Below are positions 49,258 to 60,713 of a stretch of 64,000 nucleotides of DNA, one piece after another. The DNA lies in contig LR746268.1 in assembly GCA_902729315.2 (NCBI GenBank), positions 9,245,005-9,309,004 of the forward strand, read 5' to 3'. This DNA is from Spirodela intermedia (Eukaryota; Streptophyta; Magnoliopsida; Alismatales; Araceae). A model generated the notes under the pieces. The model was not told the DNA's origin, ran no database searches, and saw only the letters and a list, made by a program, of their open reading frames with translations. The stretch's first letter is position 1. Each line of letters opens with the position of its first letter. Both the position numbers and the translations under genes were made by a program.

Positions 49258-50280
49258 ATGATTTAGTCATTATATAATAAATCACGTAAATTTAAAATTT
49301 GTAAAACTAGAAATTACTAATTTTTCAATTTTTATAAATATTTTTAGAATAAATAAATTAATTATAATTAGATAAAAAGTTTTAAAAATAGTGAAAAAAT
49401 TTCAAGTTGATCATAAGGATGTATGATAATACTATATAATATTTCATTTTTTTTAAATGAATATAACTTTTTATACTTTTTAGACTAAATGATGAATATA
49501 AAATATATTTAAAATTTCACAAAAAAGGAAATAAGGGTGCTGATGCTAAGGTGATGTCAACATCTTGATGAACACGAATCAAGTAGAAATAAAATTATGT
49601 CTAATGATTCTTACATAAGTGATTACAGATGACTTAATATGTCAAATTAAGTTTGATAAAAACTAGAAGAATCTTAATTTAATAGAGAATAGTTTAAAAA
49701 CTTGAAATCATATACAATATTATTCAATTAAGCAAAACTTAAGTTTAAAATAAGAAAGATAAAGTTTTGGCTTTACAACAGCGATCCTTAAAATTCTGTG
49801 TGTTCAAGAGAATTATTATATGATGTCAATAGCCTCAAAAGCTCTTTTTGGACATTGATGATATAAATAATTTTTAAATTTTGTTACGAAGTCTATAAAT
49901 CAATGAAGTGAGTCATCGAATTGTCTCTAGTAGTTGTCACTTGAAAAAGTGAAAAAATAATAGTTTTACAGTTCTCTAACAAATGTTATCTAATAAAGAT
50001 GAGTTAAATGAAGGTGGGATACATCTTACAGAGCTTCATCTCTAGGTTTGCATAGTAAGAGAAGGCTCTTCATCGCTTTTAGTACGCTCTTAGGAAGTGA
50101 CAACTCATTTCTCGATAGATTATTTTCTTCGTGATGATGACTTATTCGTCGATCAATTGGAGATGATTTACTTGATAAATTTATAATCTTTTTATTCATA
50201 ATCGTTCAACAATTTTAGTAATGATGTTTCATGAATTATATTGACGAAATTTTTGTCAATGATTAAATAATTCTAGTAGT
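49258..50280. repeat. Decayed copy B of the dispersed repeat
   Basis: This copy follows 62833-64000 closely over about 1 kb, including AATCACGTAAATTTAAAATTT, GGAAATAAGGGTGC, GATTCTTACATAAG, CAATGAAGTGAGTCATCGAAT, GAAGGCTCTTCATCGC and GTCGATCAATTGGAGATGAT. CpG and many CpNpG cytosines of the other copy are T (or A on the opposite strand) here. It is non-coding and is probably an LTR or leader of a retrotransposon. Confidence 0.85.
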
Positions 50281-51231
50281 TAATCATTCATTAAACATCT
50301 ATTAAAAATTATAATTTAACTGAATAAAAATTTAATTTTTTAACTCTAGTAGGATTCAGACCCTTGTCATTTGCTCACTTATATGAGAGAGAGCAAAATA
50401 AGTACTTGAATATTATAGAGACATCATTAAAGTATCTCATTCTTATAAGTAAAGAGTATTTTAGGTATTAAAATTATTGACAAACTTTTGATTTAATCCC
50501 ACATCATTTATTTTATGAGTTTTGAGGCATATATATAATAACAGAAGATCTTACAATAAATAAGCCTTTCTTTCATATGTGTACGACCACTCTTTGTCTT
50601 ACGCCCGATTGGTCACTAGTGACATGAAAGGAGAGTGACACACATGTGTCTCCTACCAAGTCCATCTTTAGTCACTTGAGCCCACTTCTAATGGCTCCAG
50701 TCGATTGTGCTTTTGATCTATTTGTGGGCTTGACTGACTAGCAAGTTATCACCTTTTTTTTCTTATATTTTTATTTTATTTTATTTCTCTTAATTTATCT
50801 CAAAAACATGATTGTAAGAATTATATAAATTCGCACAAAATCACATAATTAATAAAAAAATCATACATTTTGTGTAAATTCCGCTGGTCAATAGGCCAAG
50901 AATTCGTCGCTGTTGCAAGAGCCCCTGCCTAGGGTGTTTTGTCTTATCATTTCCCTATAATATTTGTGCTTGTGTCCCCCTCATTGCCCAGAGCTTGGGC
51001 ACCCTATCTTCTTTAGCTCAGCTTGTTTGGTTCGGATATCGGATCCGAAGTGGTTCCTTGCCCACTTGGCTTGTCCCAAGTCGGCAGGCTCTAGGGTGTT
51101 TTTAATCGCGCAACGGTTCGGATCTCCTTCCTCCCCCTTCTTGTCCTGCGAGCCGAGACGGCAATCTTCAAGTGTCTCCTCCTCTACCCTCGTCTGTGCG
51201 TCTTCTCGGTCGCTTTGGCGTCTTCCGAGAG

Positions 51232-54200
51232 ATGAAGGTGAAAGTCATATCTCGTTCCACGGAGGAGTTTATGCGAGAGTACAGTCAGGATCTCCAAGTG
51301 AAATCCTGCCCACATTTTGTTGACCAGAAGCAGGGAGTATCATTGTAAAGTTCGGAGGACTGATACTTCTTTGATTTAAAGGGAGAACTAATAGAGCTAA
51401 TTGTCGGCAGAAGGGCCATGGTTCGTGGGTTTACTGATCATAGTGGAACGAGGACACTCACATTTGGAAGTTTATGGGAATATAACTCGAATTCAAAATG
51501 AAGGTAGAGAAATTACACAATTGATTCTCACCAATTTTTTGGCTAATTGTATATATTTTTTAGGATAATTTTTCTTCTATTCTTCAATGTTGTCTCATCT
51601 GAGACTAAAACAATTATTTTGAGCAGAGAGTATTTAGGAACTATGATTCAGTTCTACGCCCTCAGGAGAAAGCGGTAGAATATGCCTGAGCCATCAATGC
51701 TGCAAAGTTGGAGAAGGTTCTTCTCTTTCTATTCTAATTGATCCATTTATACTTTCATAATCATTTTCCTTGAAACATCGAAACAACATTGTTTTAGATT
51801 TTTGCAAGGCCTTTTGTTGGCGCAATGGATGGACGCGCTGATGGAGTATCGTGTATGGCAAAGAACCCTAATCACCTGAAAGGCATATTTTCAGCCTCAA
51901 TGGATGGAGGTGACTATGAAGTGTGGAATCATATGATTATAAGGCTCTTCAGTCAGTAGAATATTTTCAGTTTGTATGGGGATCCTCAATTTTAGAAAAC
52001 TTTCTTTTTTAGCTTTACATCTCTATGTTTTGTGTCTTCTTTTTTTATTTAGTAACAAGTTACTCTGGTTAGTTTTTATTCAGTGAAAACATGCATGTTA
52101 AACCCTTTATTACGTTGCCTTGTCTGTCTGTAATATATTCATGACTTGATAAGTATCTGTCATTTGAACTTAGTTAATTATTTATGCCATTTCACTCTTT
52201 TGAATCGTTCTTGATGGCACAACTTATTTTTACAATTGAAAAGAATAAGCTGCATCTGATGGACATGTTGAAGTCTGAAGTGACTCATGTAAATGTTAAT
52301 GAAAAGTTTTAAAGCCCGTCTCTTTTGAAAATATGGAATTCAATAGTGTTAACTATAAGACTCTCCTAAAAGATCTTTATGTGATCAGTTTTAAAGCCCG
52401 TCCCTTTGTATTTAGCTAGATCTTTATTTGAACAATCACGCTTATTTTAATTCTCCAATCTCAGATTTTTATTCTTCTCAGAGATAGGAAAGCATCAGTC
52501 TTTATTCCTAAAATCTAAATGGAATTCGGCAGACTTATTTATCCAGGCTCGTTTTTAAGACTATTTTCTTCTGTAGCCAATCTGGTACAAGGCTTTTAGT
52601 TTATATTTGGTGGCCCCAACAGCTTTCATAAAGATTTTTAATGGACTGAGGACGGTCTCTGTTCTTTTTGACTGTAATCTCATCTTCTTTTCCCTCCGAA
52701 GTTGTCTTCTCTCTTCTATTTGAACCTTCACTGTCTGAATAATTATTCCATTCTTTCTGATAATGTTTATAGTACTACAATATTTTATTAAACTAAGAGT
52801 ATATTTTTTTCAGTCTATTGATTATGGGAGGAAAGGTTTCATTGTCTTACCAACCATCCCTGTCGTACTAGGTTCATCTTATTTATGTTGTTGGGTAGCA
52901 TGGACCATTTAAGCTTTTGTTATGCAGGTTCTCCCAAGGGAACGCAAGAAGCAGGAGTATCTTGACACGGTCAAAGATCGGTACAAGCACCTTCTTGAAG
53001 TGAATCGCATTGTTAGGTAAGCTCTATTCCACAATGATGCACACATTTACCATATATTCAAAGAAAAAAATAGAGAGTGATGTTAGAAAATGACGGAATA
53101 ATGGGAGTAAAAGAATGATCAAAGTCTCTTTGGTAACCTGTAGAGATCTGCCTGTCTGAAGTCCTTACATAAATATGTTTTAAATAACATTTTTCCCGAA
53201 TTTGGATCGAGCTAGGAACCAAAAAAAACAAAAATATGGCACAAATGTTGAGAAAATTGAGACAGAGGAATCGGACTTTGCAAGGGTTGTCCTACTTATT
53301 GAACTATTAATCTAACGACTTTAATACAGTATCTTCAAATATTGCGTCTTTTTCTTCCAGTGGAAACTTCCTCATAGTGCCTGCTGGTATCTAGAAATGA
53401 AGAAACTGCAGACTGGGAAAAGGAAAAGGGGAAAGCGTTTAAATTGTCAATCTTTAAATTTTTACTCAAGTGCCTAAAAGTGTTATCTTGAGAGAATATA
53501 TGATTTTAATCAATAATTTGTAATAATTATTTATTTATTTATATGTTTTTGACACCATTTCTGTAATGGCTTAGTCGACTTTAAATAGCTTTTGATGTCT
53601 CATGGGAAGTCCGGTCGAGTTTTAAATCTTTACTTGAAAACCTCAAGAGCATTGGAGGACGCAGTCATAATGCTAGCACGTGAATGGCATGTTTCTGCGC
53701 ATACTTTCACATTTCATACTTTATTTTACCGGAAACAATTCATGAATTATATGCTTGAAGATGAGGCTGAAATCAGTCAGGAGATTTACGGGGAAGCTCT
53801 ACATTACTATAATCATAATAGTAGAATAATAATGATGTTCACATCAGGGTTGCGAATGAGCTCGGCCCTTGTCTCCCGCAGTGGCACACCCCATGCTTTT
53901 TTTCACACGTTACACAGACCTGGTTGGCCAGATAATCTAGACCCCCGCCCCCCACAATTCCTCATTATGAACATCTGTGTGTATGTGTGTGTGTGACCAT
54001 GAGAGAGGGAGAGAGAAGCTGTCATATGGGTGGTTAATCGAAGAACAGTTAAGATCGCTGGAGGCCCTTCCATTCAGACCCTTGGTTCTTCCATCGTGTT
54101 AATACCCTCTCTTTTTTTCTCTCTACAGGCATAGGTATCTGCCCAAACCGATATACAAGGCTGCCAATCTGAGGCGCACAATGATCGAGGAAGAGAGGAC

Positions 54201-54291
54201 CAAAGAGAAGAGGAGGAAGGCCCACAGTGCCCCCGGGAGCATCTCTGCCAAGTCATACCGCAAGAGAAGGATCATCAGAGAAGTAGAATGA
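51232..54291 (+). pseudogene. DCAF13: DCAF13/SOF1 pseudogene: both ends kept, WD40 core deleted
   Basis: DCAF13/SOF1 is a nucleolar WD40 protein of the U3 processome and a CUL4-DDB1 adaptor. Exon 1 (51232-51297) encodes MKVKVISRSTEEFMRE..., exon 2 (51627-51716) the RVFRNYDSVLRPQEKAVEY stretch, exon 3 (51798-51909) IFARPFVGAMDG...CMAKNPNHLKGIFSASMDG. The last two exons (52928-53016 and 54129-54291) encode LPRERKKQEYLDTVKDRYKH and the Sof1 tail HRYLPKPIYKA...KAHSAPGS...RRIIREVE, then TGA at 54289. In the family, exon 3 is followed by most of the WD40 propeller, about 300 residues; nothing of it is found in 51910-52927. Exon 2 also has an in-frame TGA at 51687, where the family has Arg. Introns are retained, so this is a decayed genomic duplicate, not a retrocopy. 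Neither open frame in the 5' UTR (50964) nor in the last intron (53592) looks real. Confidence 0.9.
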
Positions 54292-54357
54292 GCAAAGGTG
54301 ATGGCTTTTGGATATTTTTTCGTCATGTATATCTTCTCCCTAATATTTTGGCTTTTG

Positions 54358-54404
<47 letters not shown>

Positions 54405-55663
54405 ATCGGAAAATGGGCTTAAGGGTAGAAATCTCATGGGTTGAAGCATGGATTATTCTGGTTGTTTGATTCTTGAGATATTCAAAGATGAGTCATGGAA
54501 GGGAATTGTGGGAGGGTTCTTGAGGTATTCAAAGTGCCCGAATCTATTTTATCAAATTGCCCATTCAGCTGCACTACGAGGGGGATAAAATTATGAAGAA
54601 CAGAAAAAAAAACGAAACAAGTAATTGTAAAGTAACCAAAAAATGTATCGACATGCACATATTCCGAATTAAGCAAATAAAACTATTAAAAAAATTGAGT
54701 GAACAAGCGATTCCGCTTTGTTCATCTTCCTAGTAGGAGGTAGGTAGGAGGAGCCTGCGCCAACTATTGAGATCTAATCAAGAACTCAGACCCTTGTTTC
54801 TGAGCTTTTTCTCAGGGCTCCCAAGGCCCCATCTGACAGCACAGCAGGCATTGAATAAATTTTGGCATATTATATTGTGCATGGAACGTATCATGCCTAT
54901 TACTAAAATCTTGAAATATAATTGAAAAGGTGTATGGGAATGAGGCAATTAGTTTGTTGAGTCTTATACTACAATGAACAAGAAAATAGTACCAGAGGAA
55001 TTTTGATGCCGAAAATATTCGAAAAAATCACTTCGAAGGCAGAAGAGATGCTAAAACGAGTCTGGTGTAAAATCCTGCGGAAAAAAACAAAAAGGGGAAC
55101 GGGAGATCCAAAGGCCGTTCAATGAAAGGTTGAACACCCTTCCATATTCCCAGGAGTTCAATATCATCTGTGTTTGCGATACCAAGGCGAGCTAATCAGC
55201 TCTGCTGAACTCTTCAAACAGATAAAATTTTCTGGAACTTCCACAAACATCCTGGCTGGCTGAGGCTGTGCACGAGCAATCTGCAACTTTAACCCAAAAA
55301 AATAAAAATAGAATCATAAATTAATGACAAAAACAGGGCACCAAAAACATAGATTTGCCTAATACAATTTCTCAATCAGTTTTCATTAAAAAATTTATCA
55401 AGTCAATGCTCAAATAAGAGCTAGATAAAATTTCACTACACACAGTCCCCGCATAAAAAATATTAATAATTCGATGTTTGATACAGCACCACTATCTAAA
55501 AATCTAACTCCATGTTTAACTCAGAAGTCCACTGAAATCTCACAAATTCAATTCTTAATCCAGCACAATGTAAAAATCATACTAATTCAATGCTTAATCC
55601 AGCAGAAACGTTATTAGTTAAATGTTTAAACAAGGATAATATAATACCTCCTACAACTGAACC
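54292..55663. other. Intergenic between the DCAF13 and METTL25-like pseudogenes
   Basis: After the GA microsatellite the sequence is AT-rich. One exon-like minus-strand stretch, about 55275-55160, is preceded by a plausible splice acceptor and reads IARAQPQPARMFVEVPE then about 22 more residues before a stop. I do not recognise it. It could be a terminal exon of the METTL25-like remnant or chance. Confidence 0.4.
54362..54399. repeat. (GA)19 microsatellite
   Basis: A perfect GA run of 38 bases, 70 bases downstream of the DCAF13 pseudogene stop. Confidence 0.97.
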
Positions 55664-57740
55664 TCTGTCATGGCCATTGGCAGCTTCAACTTCAGCACAC
55701 TCCAAAGTCAACAAATGTAGCTCTTTGTCACATTGGCCCTTGGCAGAAAATTCAATACTACGTTCTCCTCCATCCAATTGTGAATTCAAGACTTTCCATG
55801 ACTGTCTACGTCTCAAAGCTTTCCCTTGCCTTCCGATAGCAGGGGTCAATGCCAGCGTGGAAGGATAATATTTATCGAGGTTCTATAGGAAAATAAAAGT
55901 TATTTGCTAAAGGAAGAACCTGCTCTTGAAATAAACATAGAAAAAGGGCTCAAGGGTTATTTAATAAAGCCTAAAATCTTCAAGGTGATGATGAAATCTT
56001 ATAATCAGAGAAGAAATTAACTTACCAGCTGAAAGGCAGCACAGAAGGCATGTAACTCGAAGTTCTGGACAGCATCTTTAATAAAACTTCACCTTTCTTC
56101 ACTCTAAAAAGGAAAAGTGAATTAACTGCTATTTCTTCTGTAGTAAAACCTTCAAGATCTAAATGGTCTTGTGGGGATGAGAATGTGAAACGGGATTTCA
56201 TACATGGAGAATAGCAATCAAGAGCACTTTGCATTGATTCATAAGCACGCATTCTACATTTGCTGACTTTTATAAACTAGCAATGCCAATTATTCGCCAT
56301 TATATTCACTATTTTCATTCATTTGTTATGATCATCTTTAAGATGTTTACAGGTCTTCCGATTTTCAAGCATTAAATAGGTCACAAGTATCTACCTCAAC
56401 ATCAAAGGTCACAAACACGTGATAAGTCAAAATTTATCATTCCTTCACTTCATGTCTTTGCTGTCATGTTCCCTATCAAAAATGCAAACAAATGAGATGA
56501 ATTCAATACAAATATTAAGAATAATTAATACAATTTAAAATTAGTGTTTCATCAGACATAATGGTCATTGTTCACTTTCATTGTAGATCATTTCTCAGCA
56601 CAAGAATTTCCAATAGGTTGTGCATATTCATAACAAAGGCATGATGACTCATGCCAGGTTACATATTGAAAAGGGCTCGGTTTAAATGGAGGTTGTTAAG
56701 ATAAGCATGATTAACAACTGCAGATTGGCCTAGTACGACCTTAATCCAGATGGAACCGTATTGAAAATGTTGGCTGATCCAAGGAAGAAAGCCATGATAT
56801 GTCATTACATTTATTTTTTCCCATAGGTATAACTAGATCAAATTTTGCATCTAAGATAGAAACAACCATGCCCTTTTCATGTGAAACCCATTCCACTTAA
56901 AAACAATGATGTGGGGAATTTCGCACATTCACACGTGGTGCACGGAATTCTGCTGATCCGATTTCTGAGAAGAGGGGAGGGAATTCTAACCTGATTCTAA
57001 TGACTCAACGCCCAGAATTGTACATAAATTGTGCATACGAAATAAAGCTGCCAACTAGTCTAAAATGGCTAACCAGAGAGGGTTAAGGACCTGAATTGAT
57101 TTATTTTTTTTAACTGATCCAGATACGATCTGATTCCAGAGACTGTGCATTAGCATCACAATTGATTTCAAGACAATTCCATGTTAGATACTTTCAGAGG
57201 AAAATTCCATGTATGGCTATTCCTTTGCTGTTCGACATCTAATACCTTAAAATCTAAGTTAAACCCCTTGTCTTTGAAACAAAGATAATAGATTGATAAT
57301 CATGTGTTCATCAGAACTGGTTACCTGACGACCAAGATCACGTGCACTTCTTCCAAGAGCCAAGCCCAACGATTTACCTCCTTGGCTCATAGGAAAACTA
57401 CACGAGTCTGACTTTGCAAAGTGTTCATCAGATAATAAATTATAGCAGCAACTAATGCAAACAACGGTTTTCACTTGTTCACATTCTATGAAAGTCCTGA
57501 ATTCACAACACAAGCCATGCATTAGTAAATACAAACTTCTTTATTGGTGGAATACATGAGCAAAATAGTTTTTCTAAACAAAAGGGAGAGGATTGGACCA
57601 AACAAAGGAGAAATAAACCAGCTCACAACATTAGCTTAACACAAACGAGATGAATAGGTTGTCAAGAAGATCTTAACCTCGACATATTCACTGAGAGGTC
57701 ACCAGAAGCATGAAGACCTGCAAAAACCAATGGTGATCCA
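55664..57740 (-). pseudogene. METTL25: METTL25/RRNAD1-like methyltransferase remnant (C-terminal half, with a stop)
   Basis: Exons on the minus strand: about 57740-57680, with the family motif AGLHACGDLS read here as AGLHASGDLS (Cys to Ser); 57496-57325 (TFIECEQVKTVVCISCCYNLLSDE, FPMS, LGRSARDLGRQ); 56103-56026 (SEER-stop-SFIKDAVQNFELHAFCAAFQL); and 55882 to about 55664 (NLDKYYPSTLALTPAIGRQGKALRRRQ, then a diverged part). Exon phases agree with the family order. At 56089-56091 a TGA replaces the Trp expected after ER, and the SAM-binding N-terminal half is not present upstream, where the PIG-Y-like gene lies instead. I therefore call it a truncated pseudogene. Whether the N-terminal half was lost or sits outside the window cannot be told. 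Confidence 0.75.
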
Positions 57741-57903
57741 GCACGCTCATTATCTCTATGGAGAGAGAGAGAGAGGGGTGAGTCATAAATAGGAGAGAAC
57801 AAGAAAGCTGCCAGCTTGAGAGCTTTTCTTTGTACTTTCTGTTGATGTCGAGCTGATGTGATCTTCTCCTCCAACTGGAGGTAGGCTGCAGGGCAGACCA
57901 AGT

Positions 57904-59045
57904 TTATGCATGCTTGAAGAGCTTCATGCTAAGCCAATGGAAATACACCGCAACGACCAGCACAGGAAGGGTCAAGGGAACTAACATGCAGTAGTACCTA
58001 ACGAATTAAATCAAGATGAATCAGAGAGACAATCATAGAATCACAGGTCATTTAAGAAAACAAAAAAAACCCTAGAATAGACCCTAAACTCCAAGGCTAA
58101 GAGATTAAAACCCAAGTGGTATGAAGACCAATCTTAATATAATCAACATAAGCATTGAAAAGAGCGTGAATCCTAAACCACAAAATTACAAACTCTGAAG
58201 CCTAAAGTAGAAATCCTGTGAAGATCCTCTGAAGATCAAACTTAACACAATTGATATCAGCTTTGAAAAGTGCGAAAAACCTTAAACTATAAAAACTAGA
58301 AACATAGAGGCTAAAGGAGGATGAGCACAGAGCTTCCCTTGTGAACTGTTGAAGGAAAGATGAATGCCAAAAGAATCTGGATTCTACACCACATAGATTG
58401 ACAAAAAATTCATGTCTCGTGAATTAGGTGGGAATAAGATCTATTTGACTAAGTTAACAGTATGTCTTTCTCATACATAAAGGATAATACTTTTTGTCTT
58501 AATTGCTTCCCGAGCACTCCAAATGCCTCCCATTTAAATTAAGAATCTGCAGAAATGTTATGCAAAGCGCCATATGAATAATCTCTGAATCAACATCACT
58601 AGAATACATCTAATCTTTTGTTTTTATAAAATAGATTTCAAATCAAGCAAATGTCATGTAAGGAAAAAAATTAAAAGCTTATTTTCTAAAAAATGTATTT
58701 TATGCCAAGAGCAAGGCTTTTGGGCTAGAGAAAAGACCATGAATCCTTAAAGACTGAATATATGGGTATATGGAATTCATGCTTGATGCAACTTGATAAA
58801 TATAATAGCCTGAATAGAACAAAACCATGTTGTAGATGGAAATTGAAGGAACACCTGTCATGCTGAACAGCAGCAATGAATTTATTTTCAAATGGAGGAA
58901 GAAGCTTGGACAGGATGGCAGCAAAGAAAAATCCCAAGAACGAAATACAACCAGCAAACAGACAAGCTGATCCCCAAAATGCTTGTGGCCTTTTATGATC
59001 AGGCAATGCCAGACTTTCTTGCTCCAAAATGCTGGGATTTTTCAT
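57904..59045 (-). CDS. PIGY: PIG-Y-like small membrane subunit of GPI-GlcNAc transferase (2 exons, 94 aa)
   Basis: Exons 59045-58855 and 57997-57904 join in phase (AG|G, Arg64) to 94 residues. There are two hydrophobic segments, about residues 23-48 (FWGSACLFAGCISFLGFFFA...) and 67-87 (LVPLTLPVLVVAVYFHWLS), separated by a short SKLLPP...HDRYY loop. The protein ends SMKLFKHA, as plant proteins annotated as phosphatidylinositol N-acetylglucosaminyltransferase subunit Y do. That complex makes GlcNAc-PI, the first step of GPI-anchor synthesis, on the ER membrane. The start at 59045 matches the usual length; an in-frame ATG at 59108 would add 21 residues. The 857-bp intron has GT-AG ends. No damage is seen. 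The foldback element starts 266 bases upstream, so the promoter is very short or overlaps it. Confidence 0.85.
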
Positions 59046-59310
59046 CTTGTCGCTAGAGAAATAGATCAAGAAACTCAATTTCTCAACAACTAGGAATCCT
59101 GCAGCCATATCTTAAAAATAATGTGTCATGAAGTGGTGCAACGTTAATAAGAATAATTAATTTAAAAGGAAAGCAATTACCGGTGCAGAGTTGGTAATTG
59201 AAAATTGTTGCTACAAAATATTTAAAATTTATAAACTAGTTTCACTGAAAAATATAACTCATAATCAAATGGTGAAAACAGGTCGATCTGCAAGGAAGAA
59301 TGAGAAAAAT

Positions 59311-59810
59311 CAAGTGTCAGTTCGATTATTTAAAAGTTGATGAATACATATTTATACCTTTTCGTACAGACGTATAACACTTTTTATACCTTACTAAAGC
59401 CTATATATTGAAAGTTTAATAATACAGAAGGAAAAACTTAAAAAATATTACTGATCAAGTCAACAATCGCCTACTGGAAGAGAGGAAGAGTGGTGGCCGC
59501 AATGACATGAGGCACAATAAGAAGGAAAAAAAATGTATCAATGGACAGTTCTTGCCAATAAAAACCCTAATGCGAAGGTTTATAGGGATTCAGCTCGTGA
59601 AAACCCACATCTGAAATCCAAAACATAAACCCTGGTCGAGTGAATGATGAAATTGGCGAAAACAGTGAAAATTAAAGAGACTAGTCAAGTTTGGGAGGTG
59701 ATTCGATCAATTTTTGGGGTCCCCACATGAGGCCAACAATTAAATTCTCTGGTGCATAGCTTGAGAGCTCCCCAAGAGTGTACACTGTGCTAAGAATTGA
59801 TCTGCAACTT
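59311..59810. repeat. Left outer arm of the foldback element
   Basis: About 500 bp, the reverse complement of 61907-62399 with scattered substitutions. Confidence 0.85.
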
Positions 59811-60713
59811 GAGTGCATCTCCTGCGACACTACATTAAGACAAGAGAAGGATCATATGACCATTATATTATTAGAGAGGAATGTATTGTCGCCGCCGTCA
59901 CTGTAAATGCCTTTGCCGCATAACTCTTCTGCTGCCTGTCATGCAAAAGAGGGTCACAACACTGTTGTCATACTCGTCAGCTCCTCTCTCCATCACGCTG
60001 AAAGGGGCCCACCACCACTGTCATGAACACTACTACAGCCTTGTATAACTTCTTTGTTGTCTATTATGTAGAAGGAGACTAAAGCACTACAATTGTCACG
60101 AGTGTCACTATCAACTCTTCTCTCCATCATATCAAAAAGGAGACATCCGATCCTATACCTTCAGTCTGTCCATTTGATTTTAATCACCCCAAATGTAGTC
60201 TGCTAATCCACTAAACCATTGTGGTCCACAACTTTTAAATAATTTATAAGATCTCTAGTAATAAATCTAATGAATTTAATGAGATCTTGCACAATGTCGT
60301 GGTCTGCGGATCAGCGGATTACTTTTTAAGGTGGTTAAAATCAAATGGACAGACTAAAGGCACATGATTAAATGTCCTTCTTTTGACATGACAGAGAGAG
60401 GAGCTGAGGTGACACTCATGACAATAGCAGTGCTCTGGCCCCCTTCTATGTAACAAGCAGCAAAAGAGCTATATAAGGAGCTATAAAAGGTTGTAGTGCT
60501 CATGACGGCGGCGATGAGCCCTTTTTGATATGATGGAGAGAGGAGCTGATGAAGACAACAACAGTGTTGTAGCCCTCTTCTATGTGACAGGCAGTAGAAG
60601 TCGTGCAATAAAGGCACACGGCGATGGCAATTCCTCTCCAACGATATAATGGTCATATGATCCATCTCTTGCCTCAACATAGGGTTACAGGAGATGCACT
60701 CAAGCTGCGGATC
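59811..60713. repeat. Central imperfect palindrome of the foldback element
   Basis: 59811-60260 and 60262-60713 are imperfect reverse complements of each other. Paired blocks are CAGTCTGTCCATTTGATTTTAA against TTAAAATCAAATGGACAGACT, AAGATCTC against GAGATCTT at the centre, and GATCATATGACCATTATAT against ATATAATGGTCATATGATC. Frames in it (for example 60354-60794) are by-products. Confidence 0.85.

Larger units (their letters stand above)
45400..51231. other. Repeat-rich, AT-rich intergenic interval
   Basis: The first few hundred bases should hold the promoter of the At3g49140-like gene. From about 46000 to 50500 the DNA is very AT-rich and contains decayed copies of one repeat (46640-47260, 47330-47560 and 49258-50280). 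A GC-richer island at 48450-48720 has overlapping open frames but no recognised product. The end (50930-51231) is the promoter/5' UTR region of the DCAF13 pseudogene. Confidence 0.6.

Noticed and set aside
50964-51323. 119-codon plus-strand frame overlapping the DCAF13 start
   Set aside because: It reads the 5' UTR and exon 1 in the wrong frame; the MKVKVISRS frame is the conserved one.
53592-53996. 134-codon plus-strand frame in the last intron of the DCAF13 pseudogene
   Set aside because: No recognised domain; it ends in a GT-repeat-like run and lies wholly between splice sites.
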